64,000 nt of DNA from Albibacterium sp963696875 (lineage in GTDB: Bacteria > Bacteroidota > Bacteroidia > Sphingobacteriales > Sphingobacteriaceae). Where the stretch lies: NCBI GenBank assembly GCA_963696875.1, contig CAVOLQ010000002.1:682001-746000 (forward strand), read 5' to 3'. This document shows, in pieces, positions 37,348 to 46,289 of this stretch. How positions within the stretch are numbered: the first letter of the stretch is position 1; every line of letters begins with the position of its first letter. A program made the position numbers and the translations under genes. The notes below the pieces were generated by a model. That model saw nothing but the letters and a program-made list of their open reading frames with translations, made no database searches and had not been told where the DNA came from.

Positions 37348-37581
37348 AGACCGATCTACAATTAATGATGGCAATTTCGCTGATAAGCCTGCCTCCTACA
37401 ATTGGCGCCAGCTATTTGGAGCTGGCGCATTGGCGGGTATCGGCTTTACCATGTCGCTCTTCATTGCATCGGAAGCATTTCCTGTAGCCACCGATTTCGC
37501 TGCAGCAAAAATTGCCATTTTTATTGCATCAATAATAGCAGGGATTTTAGGAACTATTATTTTGTGGAAGAAGGTGGTGTA
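37348..37581 (+). pseudogene. nhaA 3' fragment, copy A1
   Basis: The frame reads ADKPASYNWRQLFGAGALAG, then IGFTMSLFIASEAF and a last membrane helix ending ILWKKVV, the C-terminus of the Na+/H+ antiporter NhaA. The 5' part (AGACCGATCT..AATTAATGATGGCAATT) matches the chimeric copy at 44959-45263, but about 75 bp present there are missing here. No start or N-terminal helices exist. Its 3' end overlaps the last codons of the convergent GH79-like gene. Confidence 0.85.
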
Positions 37582-39158
37582 GTTTCCAGTTCAAAAAAAC
37601 TGATGCTGTGTATCGGGAGCGTAACATTCCCCGATGTTACAGTCTCACCTTTTATTTCCGGCAGCTCGTCATCAGCACCCAACTTCAGCTCATTGCCATT
37701 CAAAAACACCGCCGTGCCTTGCAATTCATTGGAGGTTAAGGTGTATTTTGAAGCATTTTCAGGAATATTGACCGTAGCAGGATGATCGTTGGTGTTGATG
37801 ATCAAAAGCGTGACCCCGGTGTTATTTCCTTTTCTATTGTGAACAAAGGGATATAAGCCATTAGCTCCATCGCCCTGATCGTACACTTGGGTACCCATCA
37901 ACTTTGCCCAAAGGAAAGCCGCCCAGTAATTGGGTTTCGGCAAATGGGTATCTTGATCTATGAGGCTGTACTCACTTGCTGCGAGTGTATTGTGCATGAT
38001 AACCTTCACGCCCTTCTTTGCCAAAGATCCGGCCTGATATAGGTAGCGGAAGCAATCCAGGAAGGTGGCTGCATAGGGGTCTCCCCCTGCAGCGGCCTGC
38101 CCGGTTTCAGTGATCCATAATGGCTTGCCTGGCATATATTTATCCCTTAGTCCCGAATAGAAATTTGCCACGGTATCTGTTTTGCGAAGCCAAGCATCAT
38201 CTAATGCGTGTTCAGCTTTTATGGAAAAAGGCCCACTGCGCATCATTCGAACCGAGGCAGCACCATAATAGTGATAGGTAAACACATCAAACACGGGTTT
38301 CGGTTCTGCCGACATCATGGCATCCGTGGAGAGAATATCCATTCCTATAGCCTGAAGGGATACATTTGGCGAACCCTCACCCACTGAACCCGGCCCCAAG
38401 GTGAGCATATTTGGCACTTTGCTCTTGGCCCAGGCATTAAAGGCGGCTACGTCTTTCGCAAAATCCTCTGCTCCATAATTTTTATCCATCTCGCCACCAG
38501 CAGTGGGCATGGTAGGTTCGTTGAAAAGTTCTGCAGCAGTAATCTCTCCTCCAAGGCTTCTGGTATAATCCACCAGTTTCTGTGCTTCGACCGATGTCCA
38601 TACCCCTTGCTTATCCCGAACCCCCTTAGACACGGCAAATGAGGTAACCAGTTTTGAATCGGTCGCTTTCAGAAAGTCAATAACCCCCTTCCATTGGCTG
38701 CGGGTTAAAACATTTACAAAACCAGCGGGTGCTTTTGCAGCAGGAAGGTCGTTATCCTGAAAATAGACGGCATTGGCCCAGGTTCCACTCACCCGCACAT
38801 AGGCTGGGGCAAGCCCGTTTGCGAGATTGACCAGCTTTCTGTCCGTTAGATCGATTGGCGAGAGTTTTCGATACATTGGGTTATTGCGCTGTGAAACATC
38901 GTAGGTCGATGCGGCATCCAAGGACGGTAAACTGTCCATAAATTTATAGGGTTTCCAAAAATCACCTCCTACTACTTCTACCATCTCGACATTGTAGGAT
39001 TGAAACCGTTCGTCTATAGAGCCGATATGTTTCATCTCTTTGAAATTAATTGTCATCACATCGGTATTTGAATTTTTAGTGCTTTTATTGTTATTGCAAG
39101 AAGGTGAGAACATTATGCAACATATATAGCTGGCGAAGAGGATTTTGAATGAATTCAT
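37557..39158 (-). CDS. GH79-like glycoside hydrolase, lipoprotein
   Basis: A 533-residue protein. Its lipoprotein signal has the lipobox FSPSC (Cys21). The TIM-barrel resembles the heparanase/beta-glucuronidase family GH79 (clan A): acid/base Glu214 in AAELFNEPTMP and nucleophile Glu351 in PLWITETGQ. A C-terminal beta domain follows. It probably acts on uronic-acid glycans outside the cytoplasm; the exact substrate is unknown. The last residues (TPPSSTK) are read from the antisense of the nhaA fragment A1, so the natural stop has been replaced, though the catalytic domain looks complete. No SusC/D pair is next to it. Confidence 0.75.
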   Translation of the reverse strand: MNSFKILFASYICCIMFSPSCNNNKSTKNSNTDVMTINFKEMKHIGSIDERFQSYNVEMVEVVGGDFWKPYKFMDSLPSLDAASTYDVSQRNNPMYRKLSPIDLTDRKLVNLANGLAPAYVRVSGTWANAVYFQDNDLPAAKAPAGFVNVLTRSQWKGVIDFLKATDSKLVTSFAVSKGVRDKQGVWTSVEAQKLVDYTRSLGGEITAAELFNEPTMPTAGGEMDKNYGAEDFAKDVAAFNAWAKSKVPNMLTLGPGSVGEGSPNVSLQAIGMDILSTDAMMSAEPKPVFDVFTYHYYGAASVRMMRSGPFSIKAEHALDDAWLRKTDTVANFYSGLRDKYMPGKPLWITETGQAAAGGDPYAATFLDCFRYLYQAGSLAKKGVKVIMHNTLAASEYSLIDQDTHLPKPNYWAAFLWAKLMGTQVYDQGDGANGLYPFVHNRKGNNTGVTLLIINTNDHPATVNIPENASKYTLTSNELQGTAVFLNGNELKLGADDELPEIKGETVTSGNVTLPIHSISFFELETTPPSSTK

Positions 39159-39203
39159 ATCGCTTTTTTATGAATGATGAATTATATCTTTTTATTTAAG
39201 CAT

Positions 39204-39228
39204 CAACAATCCAAATTATAGAAAGTTT
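39204..39228 (-). promoter_or_regulatory. Shared upstream element, copy 2
   Basis: Same element as 37251-37275 (22 of 25 identical), 46 bp before the GH79-like start codon and just inside the 156-bp repeat B1. Confidence 0.45.
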
Positions 39229-39243
39229 CAAAACACAATAAGG

Positions 39244-39399
39244 CTACATTTCCCGATTAGCTTGCCGAAAAAATTCTTTTAACAACACTATTTTTCTATC
39301 TTCATAATTCCAATCCCTAAAGAAATTCAAGCTTAATTAAAAAGCTATACATATACGCCTATAAAAACGTCTCCATTTTGGATAGCAATAATTTGCTAA
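39244..39399. repeat. 156-bp dispersed repeat, copy B1
   Basis: It begins CTACATTTCCCGATTAGCTT and matches 45983-46138 over the full 156 bp with about eight differences, most of them in the last 20 bp. It is non-coding. In both places it lies on the far side of a minus-strand gene from an nhaA 3' fragment. Confidence 0.85.
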
Positions 39400-39483
39400 A
39401 GCGAATTAGAAAATGAAATCTTTCATTGCATAGGCCTAAACCTGAACTATGAAAGACGAACTTTGAAAGGACCTTACAAAATC

Positions 39484-39790
39484 CATTTCATTCAAAAGTG
39501 CGCTCAAAGAGAGCCGTAAAAAACAAACCAACTTTGGAATTGTAAAAAACTTTATCGTAAATGCACCCTTGCAAACGTATGGTCTTGGAGCAAGAGGCTA
39601 TAACCAATACGATGGTACGGTAGAGAATATTTCGTTCCAATCTATTGAAACTTTTGGAGACGGTTCTGTTGGTATTCAGTTAAGCAAAAAAATAGGTACA
39701 TTAACAGTAGATGGGAATGTAACCACACACGGTTCACTGGGCCCACCCGGCAAAATCGCATTAGAACGAATACCATACTTGCCAAGTTAG
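39484..39790 (+). pseudogene. Fragment of a beta-helix surface protein
   Basis: An open frame without a good start reads KSALKESRKKQTNFGIV, then APLQTYGLGARGYNQYDGTV and FGDGSVGIQLSKKIGTLTV, DGNVTTHGSLG. These repeated strands resemble parallel beta-helix or filamentous-haemagglutinin-like proteins of several hundred residues. Both ends are missing, so it is a remnant. Confidence 0.5.
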
Positions 39791-39819
39791 CTAGTTTTTC
39801 GATAGGCTGAATCCTTAAT

Positions 39820-40260
39820 CTATAAACGGTCAATTGGTTTATGGTCGATGGCGTTATTTTTTCCATCAAGTGGGACAAAGGTGTTATAAGCAATCTCAAT
39901 AATGTTTCCCTCAATGTCCTCAAAATAAAAAAACAACCCTCCGAAAGGTGGTTCGGTAGGTTCATTCAGCATTTTTACCCCTTTGTCCTTAAGTTGCTTA
40001 TAAAGTTCCCTTACTTCCTTCTCTGTATGAACATTGTAACCAATAGTAACCCCACGAAAACCGCTTCCCTCGGGGTTGATACCTATAAAATTTGCTAACT
40101 CTTTCCGTTTTCCGATACTAAACAAGAATCCATTCATTTTATAAAAAACAATATCTTTATTTTCAGTAATCGGCTTCCACCCAAGTTTTTCTTCATAAAA
40201 CTTCTTCATGCCAATCAAGTCATCCGCCCCGATCGTCAATACGCTAATTCTTTGGTCCAT
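39820..40260 (-). CDS. VOC (glyoxalase-like) family protein
   Basis: About 146 residues starting MDQRISVLTIGADDL at 40260; a start 12 bp further upstream is also open. It has two beta-alpha-beta-beta-beta halves: KKFYEEKLGWKPI and the C-terminal EPPFGGLFFYFEDIEGNIIEIAY with the last metal Glu. It belongs to the vicinal oxygen chelate superfamily (glyoxalase, bleomycin resistance, dioxygenase); the substrate is unknown. It is a single gene. Confidence 0.82.
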   Translation of the reverse strand: MDQRISVLTIGADDLIGMKKFYEEKLGWKPITENKDIVFYKMNGFLFSIGKRKELANFIGINPEGSGFRGVTIGYNVHTEKEVRELYKQLKDKGVKMLNEPTEPPFGGLFFYFEDIEGNIIEIAYNTFVPLDGKNNAIDHKPIDRL

Positions 40261-40596
40261 TTTTAAACTCATTATATGGTTAATACTATATTGTAAATAT
40301 ATAACTTTAGGATAATCGATTTGGAAAAAAAGAAAATCAAAATTGAGATGGAGTAGTCAGAAAGATGTGCTGAGACAAGCATTTCAGGTCTTTTTCCGAA
40401 TGTATTTGAATATTCGTCGCAGTATCCATTATTATTGTTTAAAGTGCAGTTCATAAAAATAAGTTTCAGTACTCCACTTCTTATTCAAGTTCTCGCTTAA
40501 CTATCCCCAAGGTCAGAAAAAAAAAAATTAAATAAAATTTGTGCAACCAGATAGTTTCATCTATATTTGCAACCAAATGATAGCATATAAGAAAAT
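40261..40596. other. Divergent intergenic region VOC / ArsR
   Basis: AT-rich, with no gene. It contains the promoter of the arsR-type gene at its right end (40562-40569). Confidence 0.45.
40562..40569 (+). promoter_or_regulatory. -7 promoter box of the ArsR-type operon
   Basis: TATATTTG fits TAnnTTTG and lies 28 bp before the regulator start, so the leader is short. Confidence 0.65.
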
Positions 40597-40923
40597 ATGA
40601 AGACAAGGCGGGATGTGTTTCAGGCAATTGCCGATCCTACAAGGCGGGCAATTATCTTGCTATTAACTGTTGGTTCAATGACACCAAATGCGATAGCAGA
40701 AAATTTTGATTCGAGCAGGCAAGCGATTTCAAAGCATTTAAAAGTGCTCACAGAGTGCGAAATCGTGACACAACATCAAGAAGGCCGGGAAATCAATTAT
40801 CACTTAAATGCGAGCAAAATGCAAGACATAGAAAAATGGCTAACGCAGTTTAAGGAATTAATGTCTAAACGATTTGATCAGCTCGATAACGTATTAGAGC
40901 AACTTAAAAACAAACCAATATGA
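40597..40923 (+). CDS. ArsR-family transcriptional regulator
   Basis: A 108-residue winged-helix repressor: DVFQAIADPTRRAIILLL (helix 1-2), then MTPNAIAENFDSSRQAISKHLKVLTECE containing the recognition helix, and the wing HQEGREINYHLN. No Cys metal site is visible, so it belongs to the non-metal SdpR-like group that is usually paired with an SRPBCC gene, as here. It overlaps the next gene by 4 bp (ATGA). It probably represses its own operon. Confidence 0.9.
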   Translation: MKTRRDVFQAIADPTRRAIILLLTVGSMTPNAIAENFDSSRQAISKHLKVLTECEIVTQHQEGREINYHLNASKMQDIEKWLTQFKELMSKRFDQLDNVLEQLKNKPI

Positions 40924-41885
40924 ACAAGACAATTTTATTTAACTTTCAGGTTGACAAAGAAAGCAATCAAATAAATGTTGAAAGAGCTTTCAATGCGCCA
41001 ACGGATTTAGTATGGGCAGCCTGGACTAATCCAAAAATTCTGGATCAATGGTGGGCTCCAAAACCTTACAAAAATGAAACTAAATCAATGAACTTTTCAA
41101 AAGGTGGGCAATGGCATTATTGCATGATTAGTCCACAGGGTGAAAAGCATTGGTGCTTATTCGATTTTCAGAACATTGTACCCTTAAAAAGCTTTTCAGG
41201 AATTGATGCTTTTTGCGATGAAAATGCTGTAACAAACGATTCAAAACCAAAAGTGAAGTGGCATAATGATTTTGTAGCCAAAAATGGTGAAACTTTGGTA
41301 AATATAATCCTCCAATTCGAAAAATTAGAGGATTTGGAAACCATTATTAAAATGGGCTTTAAGGAAGGTTTTACAGCTGGGCTCGAAAATCTAGACCAAT
41401 ACATAGCAGCACAGTTTCTATTGCGTAAACAAAATAAGTCAAGCAATACGGCCAGAGTATCAACTTATTTAAATTTCCCAGGTAATACAGAAGAAGTCTT
41501 TAATTTTTATAAATCTGTTTTTAAAACTGAATTTAGTGGAAAAGGAATTCAAAGATTTGCCGACATTCCTGCAGAACAAGGTCAACCTCCGATAGCTGAG
41601 GAAATCAAAAAAATGATTCTTCATGTTGAACTGCCAACTTTGGGAGGTCATGTGTTAATGGGTACCGATGTTCCCAAAGAAATGGGATTTACATTAAATC
41701 AGGGAAACAATATGCATATCTGTCTTGAGCCTGAAACAAGACAAGAAGCAGACCGTCTATTTACCGAACTTTCTGCTGGGGGTATAGTTACAATGCCAAT
41801 GGCGGATATGTTTTTTGGAGCTTATTTTGGAGAATTTTCGGATAAATTCGGCATCAATTGGATGATAAATTTTCAAGACAGATAA
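40920..41885 (+). CDS. SRPBCC (AHSA1-like) - VOC (PhnB-like) fusion protein
   Basis: A 321-residue protein with two domains. Residues 1-155 are an AHSA1-type SRPBCC fold (VERAFNAPTDLVWAAWTNPK, LDQWWAPKPYKNETKSMNF, GFTAGLENLDQYI). Residues about 180-320 are a PhnB-like VOC fold (STYLNFPGNTEEVFNFYKSV, GHVLMGTDVPKEMGF, MADMFFGAYFGEFSDKFGINW). The two are usually separate genes; here they are joined. Both types bind hydrophobic small molecules. It is coupled to the ArsR-type gene upstream. Confidence 0.88.
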   Translation: MNKTILFNFQVDKESNQINVERAFNAPTDLVWAAWTNPKILDQWWAPKPYKNETKSMNFSKGGQWHYCMISPQGEKHWCLFDFQNIVPLKSFSGIDAFCDENAVTNDSKPKVKWHNDFVAKNGETLVNIILQFEKLEDLETIIKMGFKEGFTAGLENLDQYIAAQFLLRKQNKSSNTARVSTYLNFPGNTEEVFNFYKSVFKTEFSGKGIQRFADIPAEQGQPPIAEEIKKMILHVELPTLGGHVLMGTDVPKEMGFTLNQGNNMHICLEPETRQEADRLFTELSAGGIVTMPMADMFFGAYFGEFSDKFGINWMINFQDR

Positions 41886-42300
41886 TGCACATAAAAAAAG
41901 AGAAAATCATATTTTGGACGGCAACCGCAATCATCGCCCTGTTTGAAGGCGTTATGCCTGCTTTGACCTCACAGACAGAATTGGCAAAGACGGAATGAAA
42001 CATCTAGGATATCCAGAATATTTTGGAGTAGCCTTAGTAGTTTTTAAAATTTTAGACGTTTTAGCGCTTATTATTCCACAAGTGTCAAATCGATTAAAAG
42101 AATGGGCTTATGCAGGTTTTGCTTTTAACTTTTTATTTGCAATGATCAGTCATCTTGCTGTAGACGAAACAAATACGCAATCGTTTTTTCCATTAATTGT
42201 ACTGGGGATATTAGCAATCTCTATATCCAATTCTGCTATTAAATGGTTACTTATCCTCATCCCCCCAGATTTCTTTCATTACAACATTAAGGTCTATTAG
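41885..42300 (+). pseudogene. DoxX-like membrane protein, frameshifted
   Basis: The N-terminal part starts at 41885 (ATG overlapping the previous stop) and reads KIIFWTATAIIALFEGVMPALTS before stopping at 41998. The rest lies in another frame from about 41990: GMKHLGYPEYFGVALVVFKILDVLALI and two more membrane helices to 42300. Together they make a DoxX-like four-helix protein broken by one frameshift near 41985. It would be the third gene of the ArsR operon. Confidence 0.75.
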
Positions 42301-42980
42301 TGCCTGACTACAATCACCATAGAATGAGGAACCATGCATGGTTGCAAGTGTTTTTGGCTTAAGGTCTGCCAATGAATAAAGTAGTTTCGCAGTATGATGG
42401 GTATAAGGAGTATACTCCATTAAAGGCCCTTGTTCATATTCAAGCATTGAATTCTTGTGTGAAGCTAAAATGTCTTTATCTGTTATATCCACTACATTTC
42501 CATTTTGATGGAATAAATCGGAGCATAATAAAGTGCTGTTTGTTTCCTCGAATATTACGCCTGCATCCCATCCATGAGGTAAATGTGGAGTTCTAATAAA
42601 ACGATAATTATATTTTCCTGTATTTAAAACAGCATTCCCTGCCATAGCATATGCGGGCCTTATCGCAAAATCCGTCATGTTAACAATAGCACCCGACTTC
42701 ACTGCAAACAGCCTTAGCATTTGGTGCTACCTGTAACCATTCATTAAGTGCACCGCACTCATCTACTTCAAAATGACTAAACCCAATCCACCTTATCTGA
42801 GATGGAGAAATGATTTTACTAACTGCTTCCAGTAGCAGCAGGAAACATTTGTCTCAATCCAGCGTGATAGAGCATAGGTTCATCATCTTTAATCAAAAAA
42901 TGATTGAACTGCAAATTAATTTCTTGAACAAATACCGAAATCCGGTATACATCCGGGGCGATTTCTGAAACTTTAATCAT
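42247..42980 (-). pseudogene. MBL-fold metallo-hydrolase, two frameshifts
   Basis: The start at 42980 reads MIKVSEIAPDVYRISVF, then QFNHFLIKDDEPMLYHAG. The frame shifts near 42840 into SKIISPSQIRWIGFSHFEVDECGALNEW, which holds the family SHFE-x-DE-x-G block. A second shift near 42680 leads into the long C-terminal part (42247-42720) with TPHLPHGWDAGVIFEE and LATMHGSS. The layout is that of flavodiiron-type oxygen-binding metallo-hydrolases (ODP family). The frames join at two points, so the gene is broken, or carries sequencing errors. Confidence 0.78.
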
Positions 42981-43098
42981 GGCATTATGTCTTTATCTCG
43001 AATTGAGAGGCTTTTATAGTAAAGAGGTTATAACAAAGTCTATATATTCCCTTATACTTTATAGAGATAAAAAATACAAAAGAGGCGCAAATCGGTTT

Positions 43099-44196
43099 TT
43101 AATCCATTTTAGCAATTCTTACAACAGGTTTGAGAGTTAGTCCGCTTTTTGATTCTTCAAAGGCAGTGTTAATATCCTCGAAGTCGTAAAATTTAATCAA
43201 TTTGTCAAACGGGAATTTACCTTCTTTATAATACTGGATCAATTTTGGAATGTGTAATTGAGGAATAGAATCTCCCTGTACCGCCCCCATTACTTTTTTA
43301 CCTTCCATTAAGATATCTTTTGTAAAGTTTAAAGAAACGTCTCCGCCCATACCTACAATGGCCACCGTTCCTGACACACGTAAGGCTTGAACTGATTGAA
43401 TGATTACCTGTGTAGCGCCTGTTGTTTCAATGCCATAATGAACACCGCCATTAGTAATATTTCTGATCTCTTCCACGACATCTACCTCTTTACCGTTTAA
43501 TACATGAGTTGCACCAAGTTCTTTGGCGAGATCTAAACGATTTTGGTGAAGGTCAACTACAATAATATGTTTCAGTCCCATGAGGTTAGCGGCCATTACC
43601 GCGCTTAAACCAACCGCTCCACCACCATAAATGGCAAGAGAAGTGCCTGGTTCAGGACGCAGCGTATTCATGACTGTACCGCTTCCAGTTTGAATACCAC
43701 ATCCTAGGGGGCCTAATAAGGCTAGATCAACATCCTTATCAACTTTTACTACATTATTCTTGTTCGCAATCGAATAGGTTGCGAAAGAAGATTGACCAAA
43801 GAAACTAGAAACCGAATGATCGTGCTGATGAATCCGGTTTTTACCATCCATTGATTTCCCACCGAAATTCAGCTCAACAGTTCTTTCACATAAATTTTGA
43901 TGTCCTGTTAAACATTGCGAACAAACACCGCAGTACGCATAAGAAAGAACAACATGATCTTCAGTTTGTATATTCGTAACACCGGAACCCACTTTTTCAA
44001 CCACTCCTGCTCCTTCGTGACCAAGTACTGCAGGAAATGGGGCTCCTCTTCCATTTATTGATTCGGCATCGGTATGACATACACCTGTTGCAACGATCCT
44101 AACTAAAACTTCATCAGCGCCCGGTTCCGCTAATTCTACTTCTTCAATTTTTAACGATTCACCTTCGTTATGTACTACTGCCGCCTGAATTTTCAT
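43099..44196 (-). CDS. Zinc-dependent alcohol dehydrogenase (aryl-alcohol type)
   Basis: A 365-residue medium-chain dehydrogenase. Catalytic zinc ligands are in VATGVCHTDAE and VLGHEGAGVVEKVG. The structural zinc loop is CGVCSQCLTGHQNLC. The NAD-binding motif is AIYGGGAVGLSAVMAANLMG, followed by an acidic Asp in IIVVDLH that favours NAD. It resembles the class III/benzyl-alcohol dehydrogenase group and interconverts alcohols and aldehydes in the cytoplasm. It is a single gene with no catabolic partners. Confidence 0.9.
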   Translation of the reverse strand: MKIQAAVVHNEGESLKIEEVELAEPGADEVLVRIVATGVCHTDAESINGRGAPFPAVLGHEGAGVVEKVGSGVTNIQTEDHVVLSYAYCGVCSQCLTGHQNLCERTVELNFGGKSMDGKNRIHQHDHSVSSFFGQSSFATYSIANKNNVVKVDKDVDLALLGPLGCGIQTGSGTVMNTLRPEPGTSLAIYGGGAVGLSAVMAANLMGLKHIIVVDLHQNRLDLAKELGATHVLNGKEVDVVEEIRNITNGGVHYGIETTGATQVIIQSVQALRVSGTVAIVGMGGDVSLNFTKDILMEGKKVMGAVQGDSIPQLHIPKLIQYYKEGKFPFDKLIKFYDFEDINTAFEESKSGLTLKPVVRIAKMD

Positions 44197-44805
44197 AATA
44201 GTGATTGCGTTATTAATAATTAATTTATCTATTTAAAATAAAGGGTAACTCCAAGCGACCAGAAGCCCGACCTGGCCAAACCGATCACCTTAAACCACTT
44301 AGGAAAACAACTTAGGAGTCTCCACTCGTTTAACAGTAATTAATCTGTAATGTTTATACTGAATAATAGATTCTATTGCTAATCTATTCAATTCCTATTC
44401 TTAGGGCTTTCAACCTAGTCTCGCCCCATTTTAATGAACGATAAAGTTAAAGTACTAATGCGTTAAAAGAAATCAAAGCCTACGTCTCTAGGGTTCCACT
44501 TTAAATCACTTTATTGCGAGTGGAATGTCATCATTAATTCTTTACAGTAAGGCAATATGTGATTTGCCGTTCTTTTAAAACAACTAAATCTTTCTTGTGT
44601 TGAATCATTACCTATTCTTAATAGGTTATAACAAAATATGAATAAAATATCCCTGAGATTATTATCGAAATTTAATAAGGGAATCCACTAGAGAACTTCG
44701 GAGTAACCTTATATCATCCGTTGAAACAGATAAAATAAATTCCCAAAAAGCGTGAAGATAGATGTTAATAAATTGGTGTTCTGATAGTATATTATTACAA
44801 TTAAT
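44197..44805. other. 609-bp region without a gene
   Basis: No supportable reading frame, no RNA gene and no strong terminator were seen. It lies between the alcohol dehydrogenase start and the nhaA chimera, and may be a deletion scar. Confidence 0.45.
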
Positions 44806-45263
44806 ATGGCTGAAAAATACAAGCAGGTGATAAAAGAGAGTCAAACAAATTCCAACTGGCTATCCCAACCGGTTGGAATCGATGATCATGTACTTGGAAA
44901 TCCGAAGGCTGAGATCACCCTTGTAGAATATGGAAGTTATTTTTCACATTCCTATTCAAGACCGATCTTCAATTAATGATGGCAATTTTCTTTGGCCTCG
45001 TCATAGGAAAGCCCGTAGGAATTTATTTATTTAGCCGTCTGGCTGTCCGTCTTAATATTGCTGATAAGCCAGCAACCTACAATTGGAGGCAATTATTTGG
45101 TGCCGGCGCACTGGCGGGTATCGGGTTTACAATGTCACTTTTTATCGCATCGGAAGCATTTCTGATAGCCGCGGATTTCGCTGCTGCCAAAATCGCCATT
45201 TTTATTGCTTCAATAGCTGCGGGGACTCTAGGAGCTATTATTTTGTGGAAGAAGGTGGTGTAA
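44806..45263 (+). pseudogene. nhaA chimera, copy A2: DsbA-like start joined to NhaA C-terminus
   Basis: The first frame, 44806-44976, reads MAEKYKQVIKESQTNSNW, then VGIDDHVLGNPKAEITLVEYGSY, the beginning of a DsbA-like thioredoxin domain, but the CPYC motif is replaced and the frame stops at 44976. At once a second frame begins (44976-45263): FFGLVIGKPVGIYLFSRLAV, FGAGALAGIGFTMSLFIASEAF and ILWKKVV, the last three helices of NhaA. NhaA proteins with an attached thioredoxin domain are known. Here the middle is deleted, leaving a non-functional joint at about 44959. Confidence 0.8.
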
Positions 45264-45321
45264 GAAGCCGGGCAGCACCTCTATAGCCACCTCCTGACAA
45301 TACCAGTCCAATTTTTTTCAT
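45238..45321 (-). pseudogene. Patatin-like phospholipase, N-terminal remnant
   Basis: From the ATG at 45321 the frame reads MKKIGLVLSGGGYRGAAR, the start of a patatin-like phospholipase (oxyanion motif GGGxRG). It then runs into the antisense of the nhaA end (LLTPPSSTK) and stops. The rest, including the GxSxG site, is gone. The same TPPSSTK ending occurs in the GH79-like gene at the other nhaA fragment. Confidence 0.75.
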
Positions 45322-45483
45322 CCGTTCACTATATTGCCACTAAGTTAATGTTTAATTTTTCTGACCTAATGTGATGTCAATTTGGCTCCCTTGCAAATTT
45401 AAACTCTAAAAATGGGATTACAGAGAGGGTGCGACACAATACAAGTAAAGAACAGGGATCAAGAATTGATTTTTCAAATTTTC

Positions 45484-45981
45484 TCAACTGGGTGGCAATT
45501 TATCTGTTTTTAATGATGGAGCCGCAGACAGGCCTGTTACTTCAAGAATTTCTTGTTCGTTAAGAGTTTCGCGTTCCAAAAGCGCATTGGCTAAAGCGTC
45601 CAGTTCAGCGCGATGCTTTTTCAACAACCTAAGTGCTTCTTTATGACAATCGTTAATGATACGCAGTATTTCTGCATCAATTAACTTGGCAGTTTCTTCA
45701 CTAAAAGATTTTGGACTGTAGCCTCCTCCCAAATAAGGATTTTGGCTTTCGGCAAACTGTACCATACCTAATTTATCACTCATACCCCAACGCGTTACCA
45801 TTTGCTGGGCCAATTGTGTCACCTGCTGGATATCATTTTCCGCTCCAGTAGTTTTGGTGCCGTAAACAATCTCTTCTGCTGATCTTCCGCCGAGGATTCC
45901 GATAATTCTGGCACGTAAATAAGCTTCAGGATAGTTGTATCGATCGCTCTCGGGTCTTTGGTAAGTAACTCCCAAAGCCTG
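45484..45981 (-). pseudogene. ftsH: FtsH C-terminal fragment
   Basis: The frame reads QALGVTYQRPESDRYNYPEA, then GILGGRSAEEIVYGTKTTGAENDIQQVTQLA and ETLNEQEILEVTGL, the C-terminal part of the protease domain of the ATP-dependent zinc protease FtsH. The AAA module and the HEAGH zinc site are absent. Homology stops at about 45981, exactly where repeat B2 begins, so the gene was cut there. The remaining 160-codon piece cannot be active. Confidence 0.88.
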
Positions 45982-45982
45982 A

Positions 45983-46138
45983 CTACATTTCCAGATTAGC
46001 TTGCCGAAAAAATTCTTTTAACAACACTATTTTTCTATCTTCATAATTCCAATCCCTAAAGAAATTCAAGCTTAATTAAAAAGCTTTACATATACGCCTA
46101 TAAAAACGCCTCCATTTTGGATGGCACAACATTGCTAA
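45983..46138. repeat. 156-bp dispersed repeat, copy B2
   Basis: It matches B1 at 39244-39399 over its full length, same orientation, with about eight differences. It directly abuts the truncated ftsH, so its left edge is a recombination joint. The fic gene starts 150 bp further on. Confidence 0.85.
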
Positions 46139-46224
46139 TGCAGCGATATCCTTTGAGTCTATCTTCCATTCCTACTTTTAAAGTTCACGTTCATTTTTTA
46201 TTAAAAACTGGACTCATGATCATT

Positions 46225-46289
46225 ATATGTTCAATTTTATTCCGTTTATTTGCAATACGTTCATTATATCACTAAATTTGAACACATAT
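46225..46289 (+). promoter_or_regulatory. Inverted ATATGTTCA / TGAACACATAT boxes before fic
   Basis: ATATGTTCA at 46225-46233 and TGAACACATAT at 46279-46289 form an inverted pair spanning the fic promoter region; the second box covers the start codon. Related sequences lie after the gene at 47441 and 47508-47519. It could be an autoregulatory site for the Fic winged-helix part; this is inference. Confidence 0.4.

Noticed and set aside
45484..45981. Intact short protease gene
   Set aside because: It is only the C-terminal part of FtsH, without the ATPase or zinc site, cut exactly at the repeat B2.
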